A stretch of DNA of 64,000 nucleotides from Herpetosiphon gulosus. GTDB taxonomy: Bacteria > Chloroflexota > Chloroflexia > Chloroflexales > Herpetosiphonaceae. The stretch spans positions 56,670 to 120,669 of the forward strand of contig NZ_BAABRU010000017.1 of NCBI RefSeq assembly GCF_039545135.1. Direction: 5' to 3'. Position numbers and translations under genes: made by a program. Below the pieces are notes generated by a model, which saw nothing but the letters and a program-made list of their open reading frames with translations, made no database searches and was not told the DNA's origin. Below are positions 19,926 to 27,944 of the stretch, in pieces. Numbering within the stretch: the first letter of the stretch is position 1; each line of letters begins with the position of its first letter.

Positions 19926-21101
19926 TCAATCCTTATACGGATCGAACTCGTTTTCGCCAGCCATTGCCACACCCAGCGGCTGCAAGGTATGCACAATTTT
20001 GATTGTATTGGCGTGGTGGTTGAGCACCTCAGGCAAGCGTTTGTAGCAATGTGGCGATTCATCGGTGCCTGCGCCGCGCAATTCAACCCCTTGCTTTTGA
20101 ATCCACTCATTCATCATTTCGCGCGAGATTTTGCCAGGTGCAATCACTTTACCAGTGCGATAATTGATTTTGCCCCGCGCGGCGGTGCGGCTCATCACCC
20201 GACCTGCGCCATGCACGGTTGAATGCAAGGCAGTTTGGGCTTCGGGCGAATCAACGCCTTCTAAAATAACCGAAATATCGCCCATTGAGCCGCCAACAAA
20301 GCCGCGCTGACCAGGAAAAGCTGGGGTTGCGCCTTTGCGCACGACCCACAAATCCACGCCGTTGTGAGTTTCGCGCCAAGCAAAATTATGGTGATTATGC
20401 ACTTCTTCAAGGATAGTTGCGCCTAAAATGCGGGCAACCTCAGCACAAACCCAATCGCGGCCAGCGTAGGCATAGCGCCCAGCCAAGGCCATACAACTCA
20501 AATATTGCTCGCCCAAATCCGAGGCGGTTGGTAAGATCAACGGCGCAACATCCATGCCATCTTTGGCTCCGCCCGCCTCTAAAAAGTAGGTCGCGGTTTT
20601 GTGGCCCAAACCACGTGAGCCAAAGTGCACGCCAATCCACGTCCGATCACGCTCATCGGCGAATAAATCGACATAATGATTGCCTGAGCCAATTGTGCCA
20701 AGCTGATTGCGGGCAGTTTGTTTCAAGTCTTTGACCGCTGGAATTTGCCACGCTGGGTCATCAAACAAGTCGTGATCAACGCTTTGGCGGTTGTTCAGGC
20801 CAACACCAAACGACAACGAACGCCAGATGTCGTCCATAATCGGTTTGATTTTAGCGCGAACTTCGCTGGCTGGCAGATCGAGCAAGACGGCTTTGTTGCC
20901 GCAAGCGATATCGTAGCCAACGCCCGAAGGGCTAATTGCATCACGATAAGCGACTACGCCGCCAATTGGCACCGCATAGCCCTTGTGATGATCAGCCATC
21001 AACGCCACAGCATCGGCCTCAAGTGCACAGGTTTTAATCTGGCTCAAAGCTCCTTGATCGATTGGATCGCCCCAGATTGGAATATTCTCAACGTACTGCA
21101 C
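19926..21101 (-). CDS. rtcB: RtcB family RNA ligase
   Basis: A 391-residue RtcB, the shorter bacterial form. RtcB joins RNA 2',3'-cyclic phosphate or 3'-phosphate ends to 5'-OH using GTP and Mn2+. The metal site residues are seen in GVGYDIACGNKAVLLD (Asp and Cys), GSGNHYVDLFAD and IGVHFGSRGLGH. The guanylated histidine lies in VHGAGRVMSRTAARG. It ends with the usual KIVHTLQPLGVAMAG. In bacteria it serves RNA repair, though no rtcA or rtcR is nearby. Confidence 0.93.
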   Translation of the reverse strand: MQYVENIPIWGDPIDQGALSQIKTCALEADAVALMADHHKGYAVPIGGVVAYRDAISPSGVGYDIACGNKAVLLDLPASEVRAKIKPIMDDIWRSLSFGVGLNNRQSVDHDLFDDPAWQIPAVKDLKQTARNQLGTIGSGNHYVDLFADERDRTWIGVHFGSRGLGHKTATYFLEAGGAKDGMDVAPLILPTASDLGEQYLSCMALAGRYAYAGRDWVCAEVARILGATILEEVHNHHNFAWRETHNGVDLWVVRKGATPAFPGQRGFVGGSMGDISVILEGVDSPEAQTALHSTVHGAGRVMSRTAARGKINYRTGKVIAPGKISREMMNEWIQKQGVELRGAGTDESPHCYKRLPEVLNHHANTIKIVHTLQPLGVAMAGENEFDPYKD

Positions 21102-21150
21102 GAATCTGCTCTCCTATCGCTTAAAACAAAATTGGGTTCTGATTCGATTT

Positions 21151-21272
21151 CATGCCCTCACCCCCTAGCCCCCTCTCCCGCAGTGCGAGGCGAGGGGGAA
21201 TCCCACCAGCATGAATATTGGAACTCCCCTCGCCCGCCGCAGTGGGAGAGGGGTCGGGGGGGAGGGACATTA
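21151..21272. repeat. GC-rich inverted repeat element, copy 2
   Basis: CCCTCACCCCCTAGCCCCC at the left end is mirrored by GGAGAGGGGTCGGGGGGAGGG at the right, with GCGAGGCGAGGGGGAA and CCGCCCGCCGCAGTGGGAG inside. It lies upstream of rtcB and downstream of the VOC gene, both on the minus strand. Confidence 0.72.
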
Positions 21273-21371
21273 ATGTTTGTCACTTTAATAACATATGCCG
21301 CTTAAAACAAAATTGGGCTATAGCATAGCATAGCCCAGTTCAAAAGTCGCTCGTTCGTTGGGATGATTATT

Positions 21372-22259
21372 TTAGGCGGCAACGATAAAGCGCAATTCTG
21401 TTTGCCATGGATCGTGCACAACCAGCCCATCGGCTTGCTCTTGAACCGCAACCTCAGCCACTTGCAAGCGTTGACGCACGATTTCGAGGGCGGCTTGGTT
21501 TGGCATAATAATTTCAAAATAGCCTAAACCAGCAGCATCGTTGGGTTGTTGTGGCCCATTTTGGCTTTGCCACACATTCAAGCCTAGGTGGTGATGATAG
21601 CCACCTGCGCTGACAAATAATGCGCCTGGATAATGCGCCACAATATCAAAGCCCAAGACCCCGTGATAAAACTCTTCGGCTTGGCGTAAATTACCCACTT
21701 GTAAATGCATATGACCAATCTTTGTGCCATCAGGAATGCCTACCCAAGCGGGTGCAGTCGGAGTTATTTCGGCCAAAACTCCATACAGATCAAGCGATTC
21801 GGTGACCATATGCACTTCGCCATTGGCTCCCCAACGCCACTCGTTGCGCGGTCGATCACGGTAAATTTCCAAGCCATTGCCATCGGGATCATCGAGATAC
21901 AAAGCTTCGCTGACCGCATGATCCGAAGCGCCAAAGCGGTAGCGCACCGCCAACAACCGCTGCAACACATAGGCCAAATCGAGGCGTGTTGGCAAGAGAA
22001 TTGCGGCGTGGTACAAGCCAGTGGTGTGGCTGGGGTGGCGCTTCAAGCCAGCTTCAACATCCAAGCGCAGCACAACATGGTTGGGCGACCCCAACAAAAT
22101 CGTTGAGTCAGTTTGTTCTAAAACCTGAAAACCAAGTAAATCGCGGTAAAACACTAATGAGCGGCCAGCATCAGCGACACGCAGGGTAGTTACGCCGAGC
22201 GTCGTAGCGGCATCGATAGATTGTGGCGTAATCGTGCGAAATGTAGCCATAAAAATCAA
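21372..22259 (-). CDS. VOC family protein, extradiol-dioxygenase-like (CatE type)
   Basis: A 295-residue protein with two vicinal-oxygen-chelate modules. The first starts TLGVTTLRVADAGRSLVFYRDLLGF and the second KIGHMHLQVGNLRQAEEFYHGVLGF. Metal ligands of the second module are His in IGHMHLQV, His in GGYHHHLGLN and Glu in GYFEIIMP. The layout matches CatE-like catechol 2,3-dioxygenases of Firmicutes. No aromatic-degradation genes are adjacent, so the substrate is unknown. Confidence 0.87.
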   Translation of the reverse strand: MIFMATFRTITPQSIDAATTLGVTTLRVADAGRSLVFYRDLLGFQVLEQTDSTILLGSPNHVVLRLDVEAGLKRHPSHTTGLYHAAILLPTRLDLAYVLQRLLAVRYRFGASDHAVSEALYLDDPDGNGLEIYRDRPRNEWRWGANGEVHMVTESLDLYGVLAEITPTAPAWVGIPDGTKIGHMHLQVGNLRQAEEFYHGVLGFDIVAHYPGALFVSAGGYHHHLGLNVWQSQNGPQQPNDAAGLGYFEIIMPNQAALEIVRQRLQVAEVAVQEQADGLVVHDPWQTELRFIVAA

Positions 22260-22359
22260 GTCCTTTCGAGCAATCAGTACAGCGTTGTTACTGTCAAGCT
22301 GTAACCATTCTACGCCCGATTTGTCCTTAATGTTGTCCCCCGGTTTATCCTTGTTCGCG

Positions 22360-22956
22360 TCACAATTCGGCTTTATGCGCTTGATTTGGCTCGATCGGCT
22401 GAATTAGCACCAAGCCCTGTTCATCAATGTTAACCATGATTGGGAGTTGGGGTGGTGGTGTAGCCTGCCATTGAAGGTAGCGCCCGAGCAGCCAAAATGT
22501 TGCTGCTCCAACAATTAATGCCAAAACAAGCATGCCGCCGCCTAAAAAATAATTGAAACAGAACCAAAGCATGGTCACGCGCACGACCCCAAGCGCAAAG
22601 CAGAGCCAAGCCGTTCGTGCAACCATCTTTTGGCGAGCAAACATCCAACCAAATGGCGCATAAACCAGCAAGAGTTGCATTGGCCAGTGATAGGCGAAAA
22701 CAATCGAGCCTGCCGCAAAATCGCTGCCAACTAAACTCAAAAGATAGCCATAATCCCACCAGCGAATGCAAGGAATCAGGTAGAGCAAGCTAACAAATGG
22801 CTCGATCAGGTTGAGTAATACGGGGCGCAACGTTCGGCGCAAATCAGGGCGTTGGCGATACAGCCCAAGCGCTTGCTTCAATAGTAGGCCAGCATAGCCA
22901 GTCAGTCCAAAAATTCCTGCAAACAAAGCGATTAAGCCTAGATAATGCATCGTCAT
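22360..22956 (-). CDS. Small multi-pass membrane protein, tandem family member D
   Basis: A 198-residue membrane protein with about five helices and a short soluble C-terminal tail (VNIDEQGLVLIQPIEP). It shares LLNLIEPF in the second helix, YHWPMQLLLVY in the middle and RVTMLWFCFNYFLGGGM near the C-terminus with two other genes in this array (23025-23687 and 24017-24583). Its N-terminal 30 residues closely match the truncated copy at 23919-24011. I do not recognise the family; it may be lineage-specific. Confidence 0.75.
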   Translation of the reverse strand: MTMHYLGLIALFAGIFGLTGYAGLLLKQALGLYRQRPDLRRTLRPVLLNLIEPFVSLLYLIPCIRWWDYGYLLSLVGSDFAAGSIVFAYHWPMQLLLVYAPFGWMFARQKMVARTAWLCFALGVVRVTMLWFCFNYFLGGGMLVLALIVGAATFWLLGRYLQWQATPPPQLPIMVNIDEQGLVLIQPIEPNQAHKAEL

Positions 22957-23024
22957 TACATAACCTATAAATTAATTCTCCTCATTATTGATCAGTCTTT
23001 ATTAATTACGTAGAGTAAACAGAT

Positions 23025-23687
23025 TTAAGGCATATTGGTCGAGATGTGGGTTGTTTCTGGCTTGGCTGGCTCAATCGCAAGTTGTTGGTTATGCAGTGTG
23101 ACGACTGGTATTGGTGCTTGCAGAATGGTTTTGGCATACTGATAGATTTTGTAATAGCTATAGATACTGAGACCCACCGCGAGTGGTACGAGGTAAGGGA
23201 TTGTAAACAGTAGTAGCAATACTGTAATAACGCTAATCATACGTAAAAACCCATAAATGAAGCTGACTTGGGCGCTTTGACGGGTTATTGGATTACCGTT
23301 CAATAATCCAACTGCTGGAATAACTACCAAACATCCAAGCATTGGCCAATAAAACTCTAAATAATAGGATACAAACTCTCCAAAAATTGAAGAAAATACC
23401 TTATCTTGGTCTAACAAGATGGAGAGCATATCGTCGGATGCATGGGAAGAATATGTTCTAAATAGGATGAGTCCTATAATCCAGCCTGTCGAAATAATTG
23501 GCTCAAGCAGATTGATGATGATTAAACGCCAGGCTGCCTTGGCATGGTTTTTTGGCATAGCTACTATCCGCCCAACTAAAAATAATACCCAAATATAGAT
23601 TGGGACGATCACTATTCCAACACTGATTAATCCAAAAATAACGATAGCCTCTATGCTGATACCGACCGATAGCATTATCATAGCCAT
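23025..23687 (-). CDS. Small multi-pass membrane protein, tandem family member C
   Basis: A 220-residue relative of the neighbouring genes, the most diverged of the three. The shared marks are LIIINLLEPIISTGWIIGL, EFYWPMLGCLVVIP and a tail VTLHNQQLAIEPAKPE that lines up with the tails of the other two. About five hydrophobic helices are seen. It has lower GC than its relatives. Function unknown. Confidence 0.72.
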   Translation of the reverse strand: MAMIMLSVGISIEAIVIFGLISVGIVIVPIYIWVLFLVGRIVAMPKNHAKAAWRLIIINLLEPIISTGWIIGLILFRTYSSHASDDMLSILLDQDKVFSSIFGEFVSYYLEFYWPMLGCLVVIPAVGLLNGNPITRQSAQVSFIYGFLRMISVITVLLLLFTIPYLVPLAVGLSIYSYYKIYQYAKTILQAPIPVVTLHNQQLAIEPAKPETTHISTNMP

Positions 23688-23797
23688 ATCTCCCTAACTA
23701 AAAGCTTAATTTCATGATGACACGGCTAAATGGCTTAACAATGGCGGTTGATCGGGAAAATTGTTCTTCAAATGGATGTAAACTGGATTTAGCACAA

Positions 23798-23905
23798 TAA
23801 AAAACCACCCCTGCAAACAGGAGTGGTTGGGTTTGGTGGGTGGTATTAAACTCGAATTCATAACTTCGTTGCTGTGAACGCTATGTTCTATCCCCCAATG
23901 TCTAG
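23798..23905 (-). pseudogene. Decayed duplicate of tRNA-Val(CAC) with its terminator
   Basis: The stretch from about 23798 to 23840 is nearly identical to 24725-24767, including the terminator hairpin (ACCACCCCTG...CAGGAGTGGT) and the 3' CCA end. Upstream, on the minus strand, the T arm (TTCGAGT) and the anticodon region (GTTCACA) can still be aligned, but the D arm and the 5' acceptor strand are lost, so it cannot fold as a tRNA. Confidence 0.75.
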
Positions 23906-23918
23906 CGTTCGGCGTAAA

Positions 23919-24011
23919 TTAATGCTCAAGTAGGTTGCTCAACAGTAGGCCAGTATAACCAGTTAGCCCAAAAATCCCTGTAAACAAAGCGATTAGGCCT
24001 AGGTAGCGCAT
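23919..24011 (-). pseudogene. Truncated fourth copy of the tandem membrane-protein family
   Basis: An ATG at 24011 opens 30 codons (MRYLGLIALFTGIFGLTGYT...) and ends in a TAA at 23919. The first residues match member D (MHYLGLIALFAGIFGLTGYA) almost exactly; then the sequence stops and the decayed tRNA copy begins. It is a fragment of the 5' end of a paralog, left by duplication and deletion. Confidence 0.75.
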
Positions 24012-24016
24012 CGAAT

Positions 24017-24583
24017 TTACTCAATCGATGGCACAATAGCTTGAATCGCAAGGCCATGTTGATCGAACACAACTGCCAGTGACGATTGAGCCATTAACGA
24101 TTTGTAATAGCTATTAATCAACCGAAACGACCAAATGCTCAAACCAATCGCAATCAAAATCATCGCGCCAACCATAATAAGATTGAAGCACAACCAGACC
24201 ATTGCTAAGCGCATTGCTCCCGTCCAGAGGCTGCGGATAGCGGTTGCCCGAACTTGCGAGTGAGGGATAAATAATAAAGCCAAGACTGGAATTCCAATCA
24301 GCAGTAGTGCCATTGGCCAATAGTAAACAAAAAAGCTTGAAGCTGCCGCCCAAGGCTGCTCAACTGAACCAATCAGCGACTCAAAATCAAAGTATATTAA
24401 TTGAATCAGCAGCCAAATTCCCATAATAAATGGTTCGGCTAAATTAACCAGCAGTAGCCAAGCTGAAGTTCGTAGATCTGAGCGCTGTTGCGCTAATTGC
24501 ACCACCCGATTAAAAATGATGCCAACATGAATATAGAAACCCAAAACACATAAACCCAGCACAAGTAAAATCATACTGCCCAT
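24017..24583 (-). CDS. Small multi-pass membrane protein, tandem family member A
   Basis: A 188-residue membrane protein. LLVNLAEPFIMGIWLL, VYYWPMALLLIGIPVL and RLAMVWLCFNLIMVGAMIL match the same places in members C and D, and the tail VFDQHGLAIQAIVPSIE matches theirs. The gene lies between tRNA-Val and the truncated fourth copy, so the repeated unit seems to have been tRNA plus membrane gene. Function unknown. Confidence 0.75.
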   Translation of the reverse strand: MGSMILLVLGLCVLGFYIHVGIIFNRVVQLAQQRSDLRTSAWLLLVNLAEPFIMGIWLLIQLIYFDFESLIGSVEQPWAAASSFFVYYWPMALLLIGIPVLALLFIPHSQVRATAIRSLWTGAMRLAMVWLCFNLIMVGAMILIAIGLSIWSFRLINSYYKSLMAQSSLAVVFDQHGLAIQAIVPSIE

Positions 24584-24724
24584 CGCCTACTCCTTATGAT
24601 CATTGCAAACTCTAATCTTGCTCGTTGCTGCAATCATCCTAGCAGGCTAGGTTATGTTAAATCAATACCCCTTATGGTCTAATTGGGGTATCAATCTGCA
24701 TTTAATTGCTTGGCCATGGCACAG

Positions 24725-24754
24725 CAAAAAACCACCCCTGCAAACAGGAGTGGT
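24725..24754 (-). terminator. Intrinsic terminator of tRNA-Val
   Basis: On the minus strand ACCACTCCTG, a TTTG loop and CAGGGGTGGT form a 10-bp stem with one GU pair, followed by six U. It lies six bases after the tRNA 3' end. Confidence 0.85.
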
Positions 24755-24760
24755 TGGGTT

Positions 24761-24837
24761 TGGTGGGCGGTACTGGACTCGAACCAGTGACCTCGTCGGT
24801 GTGAACGACGCGCTCTAACCAACTGAGCTAACAGCCC
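24761..24837 (-). tRNA. tRNA-Val, anticodon CAC
   Basis: A 77-base tRNA with encoded CCA. The D arm GCTC-AGTTGGTTA-GAGC, anticodon stem CGTCG/CGACG with loop TTCACAC (anticodon CAC, decoding GUG), variable AGGTC and T arm ACTGG-TTCGAGT-CCAGT are all in place. The acceptor stem GGGCTGT with ACCGCCC has one mismatch at the fifth pair (U-C). A terminator follows and an extended -10 precedes it. Confidence 0.92.
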
Positions 24838-24858
24838 ATTGCCTTCAAGGCACTGCCG

Positions 24859-24867
24859 AGTATAGCA
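24859..24867 (-). promoter_or_regulatory. Extended -10 promoter of tRNA-Val
   Basis: On the minus strand TGC-TATACT lies 22 bases before the mature 5' end of tRNA-Val. It matches the extended -10 form used at ppc and other genes here. Confidence 0.55.
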
Positions 24868-24932
24868 TAGGCCTAGGCTTTGCGCAAATTGTGGCGTTGG
24901 GAGTTGGTTGTTGGGGAACGGGGATCGGGCGT

Positions 24933-25110
24933 TTTGATCCACGAAGAACATGAAGCGCACGAAGGAAGTAAGGGATCAGGATTCAGGGACGAGGGGTCAG
25001 CTTTGCATTACCTCGCCTAACCATAAATCCTGACCCCTGATCCCTAAATCCTAGTCCCTATCACCCTCTGCGCCTCTGCGTTAAATTCCGATCCCGATGT
25101 TACCTTCTGA
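24933..25110. repeat. Composite intergenic word repeat, copy 4
   Basis: This fills most of the 370-base gap between tRNA-Val and the next gene. It begins GATCCACGAAGAACATGAAG, carries GGGATCAGGATTCAGG with the mirrored CCTGACCCCTGATCCC, and ends CTCTGCGCCTCTGCGTTAA. A short CTCTATG/TTCTATG heptad run follows at about 25128-25148. No gene is seen. Confidence 0.7.
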
Positions 25111-25209
25111 TTTTTGACTTCTGACTTTATGCTCTATGTTCTATGTTCTTCCTCGTGGTCTGCAATTTGCTCAAACAAACTTAGCGATCTTTGTTTATCA
25201 GAAGGAAGT

Positions 25210-25485
25210 ATGGCGATGTTGAAACCAATTTTTGGGATAGTGCGGGTGCTGATTGCTGCGCAAGTTGGCTCGTATCTTGGCGATACGCCCAAGCATGGCG
25301 CTGGTACGCCCAAGGGGTTGGCGCTAGGCCCAGTTAACGTGACGCTCTCGAATGTGGCTCCAGCAGCGGTTGTAGGTGTACTGTGTGGCAATTCGATGAT
25401 TTATTCGTTGCTGACAAGTTATGCCTTGAGCAGCATTATTGGCGATAAATTTGAGGAAAAGGTTTTGCAGCAAATTGGGCAATAA
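25210..25485 (+). CDS. Small hypothetical protein (91 residues)
   Basis: The ATG at 25210 follows GAAGGA; the frame is open 96 bases further upstream, but that part lies in repeat DNA. The product starts MAMLKPIFGIVRVLIAAQVG and has two or three hydrophobic stretches (about 7-19 and 48-74) with a glycine-rich KHGAGTPKGLALGP between them. It is probably a small membrane or membrane-associated protein. I do not recognise the family. A bidirectional hairpin follows the stop. Confidence 0.6.
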   Translation: MAMLKPIFGIVRVLIAAQVGSYLGDTPKHGAGTPKGLALGPVNVTLSNVAPAAVVGVLCGNSMIYSLLTSYALSSIIGDKFEEKVLQQIGQ

Positions 25486-25490
25486 ACAAT

Positions 25491-25516
25491 GCGCCCAAGC
25501 ATTGCAACTTGGGCGC
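25491..25516. terminator. Bidirectional hairpin terminator
   Basis: GCGCCCAAG (25491-25499) pairs with CTTGGGCGC (25508-25516) across an 8-base loop, between two convergent genes. No U run is present on either side. Confidence 0.6.
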
Positions 25517-25524
25517 TGGCTTGA

Positions 25525-26328
25525 TTACTTACTTTGTGGTGCTTCGACAGCCAAGACATAGCCAGTCCCACGCACAGTCAAAATATAGCGTGGATTTGAT
25601 GGATCTGGCTCAATCTTTTGGCGTAAGTGGTAGATATGTGGCTTAAGCAATTCGGCGGCTTCGCTGCTTTCGGCCTCATAGCCTTGAGCACAACGCAACA
25701 AATTGGCGTAGCTCATGACTAAGCCTGCTTGCTGAGCCAAACAGCTTAACAAACGAAATTCAGTTGGCGTAAGATTCAGGGTTTGGTCGCCAAGCCGCGC
25801 CATTTGTCGCCATAAGCCAATTTCTAGCTCACCGACCCGAATCCATTGATCGCCTGCTGGTTGCTGGGTTGGGGTTTCGTTTGGCTCTTGTTGTTTGCCG
25901 CCAAGCTCACCGACAACAGTTTGAAGCGTCGTCATCAGGCTCTTTTTATGTCGCTGTTCGGCCTGAGCTTCAAGTGCACTTTTGACCCGCGCTAGCACAT
26001 CTTGCGGGCTAGAAGTTTTGAGCATATAGTCGAACACACCCAAGTGAATGCCTTCGATGGCACTATCGAGCGACCCATGGCCAGTCAAAATCAAAATTGC
26101 TGCATCAGCATAGCGTTCGCGCACCCGCTGGGCAACCGTAATCCCATCTACGCCAGGCAAGCGTAAATCCAAAAGAAACAAATCGAAAGGCCGTTGGGCA
26201 ATCCGGTCGAGCGCTTCCTCGCCACTATCGGCAGTTTGCACATCGTAGCCACGTCGCCGCAGCAAATCGCCAAGGGTGGCGCGAATGGGGAATTCATCAT
26301 CAACTAATAAAATCGAAGCTTGACTCAT
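25525..26328 (-). CDS. Response regulator, receiver plus OmpR-type winged helix
   Basis: A 267-residue two-component regulator. The receiver has the acidic pair Asp10-Asp11, phosphoacceptor Asp54 in FDLFLLDLRLPG and Lys104 (MLKTS). After a Gln/Pro-rich linker, residues 165-262 form a winged-helix DNA-binding domain (LTPTEFRLLSCLAQQAG...YILTVRGTGYVL). Its ATG is 12 bases after the stop of the PAS kinase gene on the same strand, so that kinase is its likely partner. Target genes unknown. Confidence 0.93.
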   Translation of the reverse strand: MSQASILLVDDEFPIRATLGDLLRRRGYDVQTADSGEEALDRIAQRPFDLFLLDLRLPGVDGITVAQRVRERYADAAILILTGHGSLDSAIEGIHLGVFDYMLKTSSPQDVLARVKSALEAQAEQRHKKSLMTTLQTVVGELGGKQQEPNETPTQQPAGDQWIRVGELEIGLWRQMARLGDQTLNLTPTEFRLLSCLAQQAGLVMSYANLLRCAQGYEAESSEAAELLKPHIYHLRQKIEPDPSNPRYILTVRGTGYVLAVEAPQSK

Positions 26329-26340
26329 CGAAGGATACTC

Positions 26341-27522
26341 CTAGTTAGGTTGGTAGGGTAGCACAACACGGAAGGTTGAGCCAACCCCAACGGTGCTGTC
26401 AACCTCGATTTGGCCACCATGCTGGGTTACAATATGAGCACTAATCGGCAAACCAAGACCGGTTCCATTGGGTTTGTTGGTAAAAAATGGCTCAAACAGG
26501 TGTGCCCGAATATCATCAGGAATACCTGTTCCCGTATCGCAAATTTCTATTGTAACAAAGCTTGTGGCAGCCTCGGTTGTGACGGTTAATGTACCACCGT
26601 TGGTCATTGCATCCAAAGCATTCAAAACCAAGTTTAAAAATACTTGGCGTAGTTGGTCAGCATTGCAAACCACCGCTGGCAAATGGGTATCAGGCGTAAA
26701 GGTGATCATGGTGTTGTTATGGCGGGCGTGCAAGCCAGCCAGCGCCAAGGTTTCTTCAATTACGGCGTTGAGATCGGTGGGAGCCATCTCGCCGCGCATC
26801 GGGCGATAAAAATCACGCATGCGTTCGATAATTCCGGCGATGCGGGTTAATTGATCACGCGCTAATTGCATCACAGTTGATTCACGCACTTCTTCGGGCA
26901 AATCTTCTTCGAGCAAGAGCAAGGCGTTACGGGCCGCATACAGCGGATTGTTAATTTCGTGGGCAATCGAGGCTGAAAGCTGGCCAACTGCTGCCAAGCG
27001 TGCGCCTTGCAACAAGGCGGCTTCGGCGGCACTGACCCGTTGAGTTAAGCGATGTTCATGCTCTTTGGCCAGTTTCTTTTGCTCGGTAACATCGCGTACT
27101 ACGGCAATAATTAACAATTGATCGGCGGTTTTCAATGGGCTAAGGCTAATTTCGGTGTAAAACTCAGTGCCATCACTGCGCCGCGCCAACAAATCTGAGC
27201 CAATACCCATTGGGCGGGTACGGGGTTCGCGGGTGTAATTGCTGCGATAGGCCACATGCACGCCGCGCACGCGCTCGGGAATCAACAATTCAATTGGTTG
27301 GTCAACCATCGATTCACGATCATAGCCAAAAATAGCCTCGGCTTGGGCATTGACCACACTAATAATGCCGTGGGCATTGACAATCACTACACCATCAGGA
27401 GCCGCCTCTAACAAGCTTTGAAAAAGTGGCTCGGCTGGTTGGGTCGCCAATTGATGCCGTAATAACTCAACTTCACGTTTAAGGCTGGCGTTTTCTGTTT
27501 CAAGCTGTTCACGACTCAGCAT
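26341..27522 (-). CDS. PAS-domain sensor histidine kinase
   Basis: A 393-residue cytoplasmic kinase without membrane helices. After a short coiled coil, a PAS domain covers about residues 37-150 (APDGVVIVNAHGIISVVNAQ). The HisKA motif SASIAHEINNPLYAARNAL has His188, and the ATPase domain shows N and G boxes (NLVLNALDAM, DTGTGIPDDI, GTGLGLPIS). It precedes the response regulator on the same strand and probably phosphorylates it. The PAS ligand is unknown. Confidence 0.93.
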   Translation of the reverse strand: MLSREQLETENASLKREVELLRHQLATQPAEPLFQSLLEAAPDGVVIVNAHGIISVVNAQAEAIFGYDRESMVDQPIELLIPERVRGVHVAYRSNYTREPRTRPMGIGSDLLARRSDGTEFYTEISLSPLKTADQLLIIAVVRDVTEQKKLAKEHEHRLTQRVSAAEAALLQGARLAAVGQLSASIAHEINNPLYAARNALLLLEEDLPEEVRESTVMQLARDQLTRIAGIIERMRDFYRPMRGEMAPTDLNAVIEETLALAGLHARHNNTMITFTPDTHLPAVVCNADQLRQVFLNLVLNALDAMTNGGTLTVTTEAATSFVTIEICDTGTGIPDDIRAHLFEPFFTNKPNGTGLGLPISAHIVTQHGGQIEVDSTVGVGSTFRVVLPYQPN

Positions 27523-27564
27523 ACCAAAAACTCCCTTGAATGATTGGCAATCATAGCATATTTG

Positions 27565-27789
27565 AAGGCGAGAGGTCAGAGGTTAGGGTTGATCCACGAA
27601 GGACACGAAGTGCACGAAGGTTAATTTTTTAGCCACAGATTACCCAGATTGTTTGATTCTTCTGTTCTACCCATCCACTTTCTATTTTGCCACTGCCTTT
27701 CCTGATCCCTGATCCCCGGCCCCTCCATCTCTCTGCGCCTCTGTGTTAAAAGCTGATCTCCAACCCCTGACAATCAATCAAAAATCCTA
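27565..27789. repeat. Composite intergenic word repeat, copy 5
   Basis: The 420-base divergent gap between the kinase and the next gene holds GATCCACGAAGGACACGAAG, CCTGATCCCTGATCCCCGG, CTCTGCGCCTCTGTGTTAA and then a heptad tract. Only the last 100 bases before 27945 look like a promoter region. Confidence 0.7.
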
Positions 27790-27838
27790 TTGCTCTATGT
27801 TCTATGCTCTATGCTCTATGCTCTATGTTCTATGCTCT
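27790..27838 (+). repeat. Heptanucleotide tandem repeat (C/T)TCTATG
   Basis: About six successive heptads reading CTCTATG or TTCTATG. A shorter run of the same heptad occurs near 25128-25148. It is intergenic, so length changes would not alter a protein. Confidence 0.75.
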
Positions 27839-27906
27839 TGTCATGGCCTGAATTATGCTAAACTAGCAGGCTCGCTCATATGTGTCTGAGAAGCCAAAAG
27901 CGCCTA

Positions 27907-27915
27907 TGTTATAAT
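27907..27915 (+). promoter_or_regulatory. Extended -10 promoter
   Basis: TGT-TATAAT lies 30 bases before the GTG start at 27945, with no convincing -35. It would drive the DUF697-like gene and, by spacing, probably murA and the NtrC-type gene behind it. Confidence 0.6.
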
Positions 27916-27944
27916 GCAGTACATTCATATGCCGAGGAGGATGT

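Noticed and set aside
24691..24960. 89-codon minus-strand reading frame
   Set aside because: It covers the tRNA-Val gene and its terminator; the frame is open by chance.
27790..27838. CRISPR-like array
   Set aside because: The units are only 7 bp and directly abutting, without spacers.
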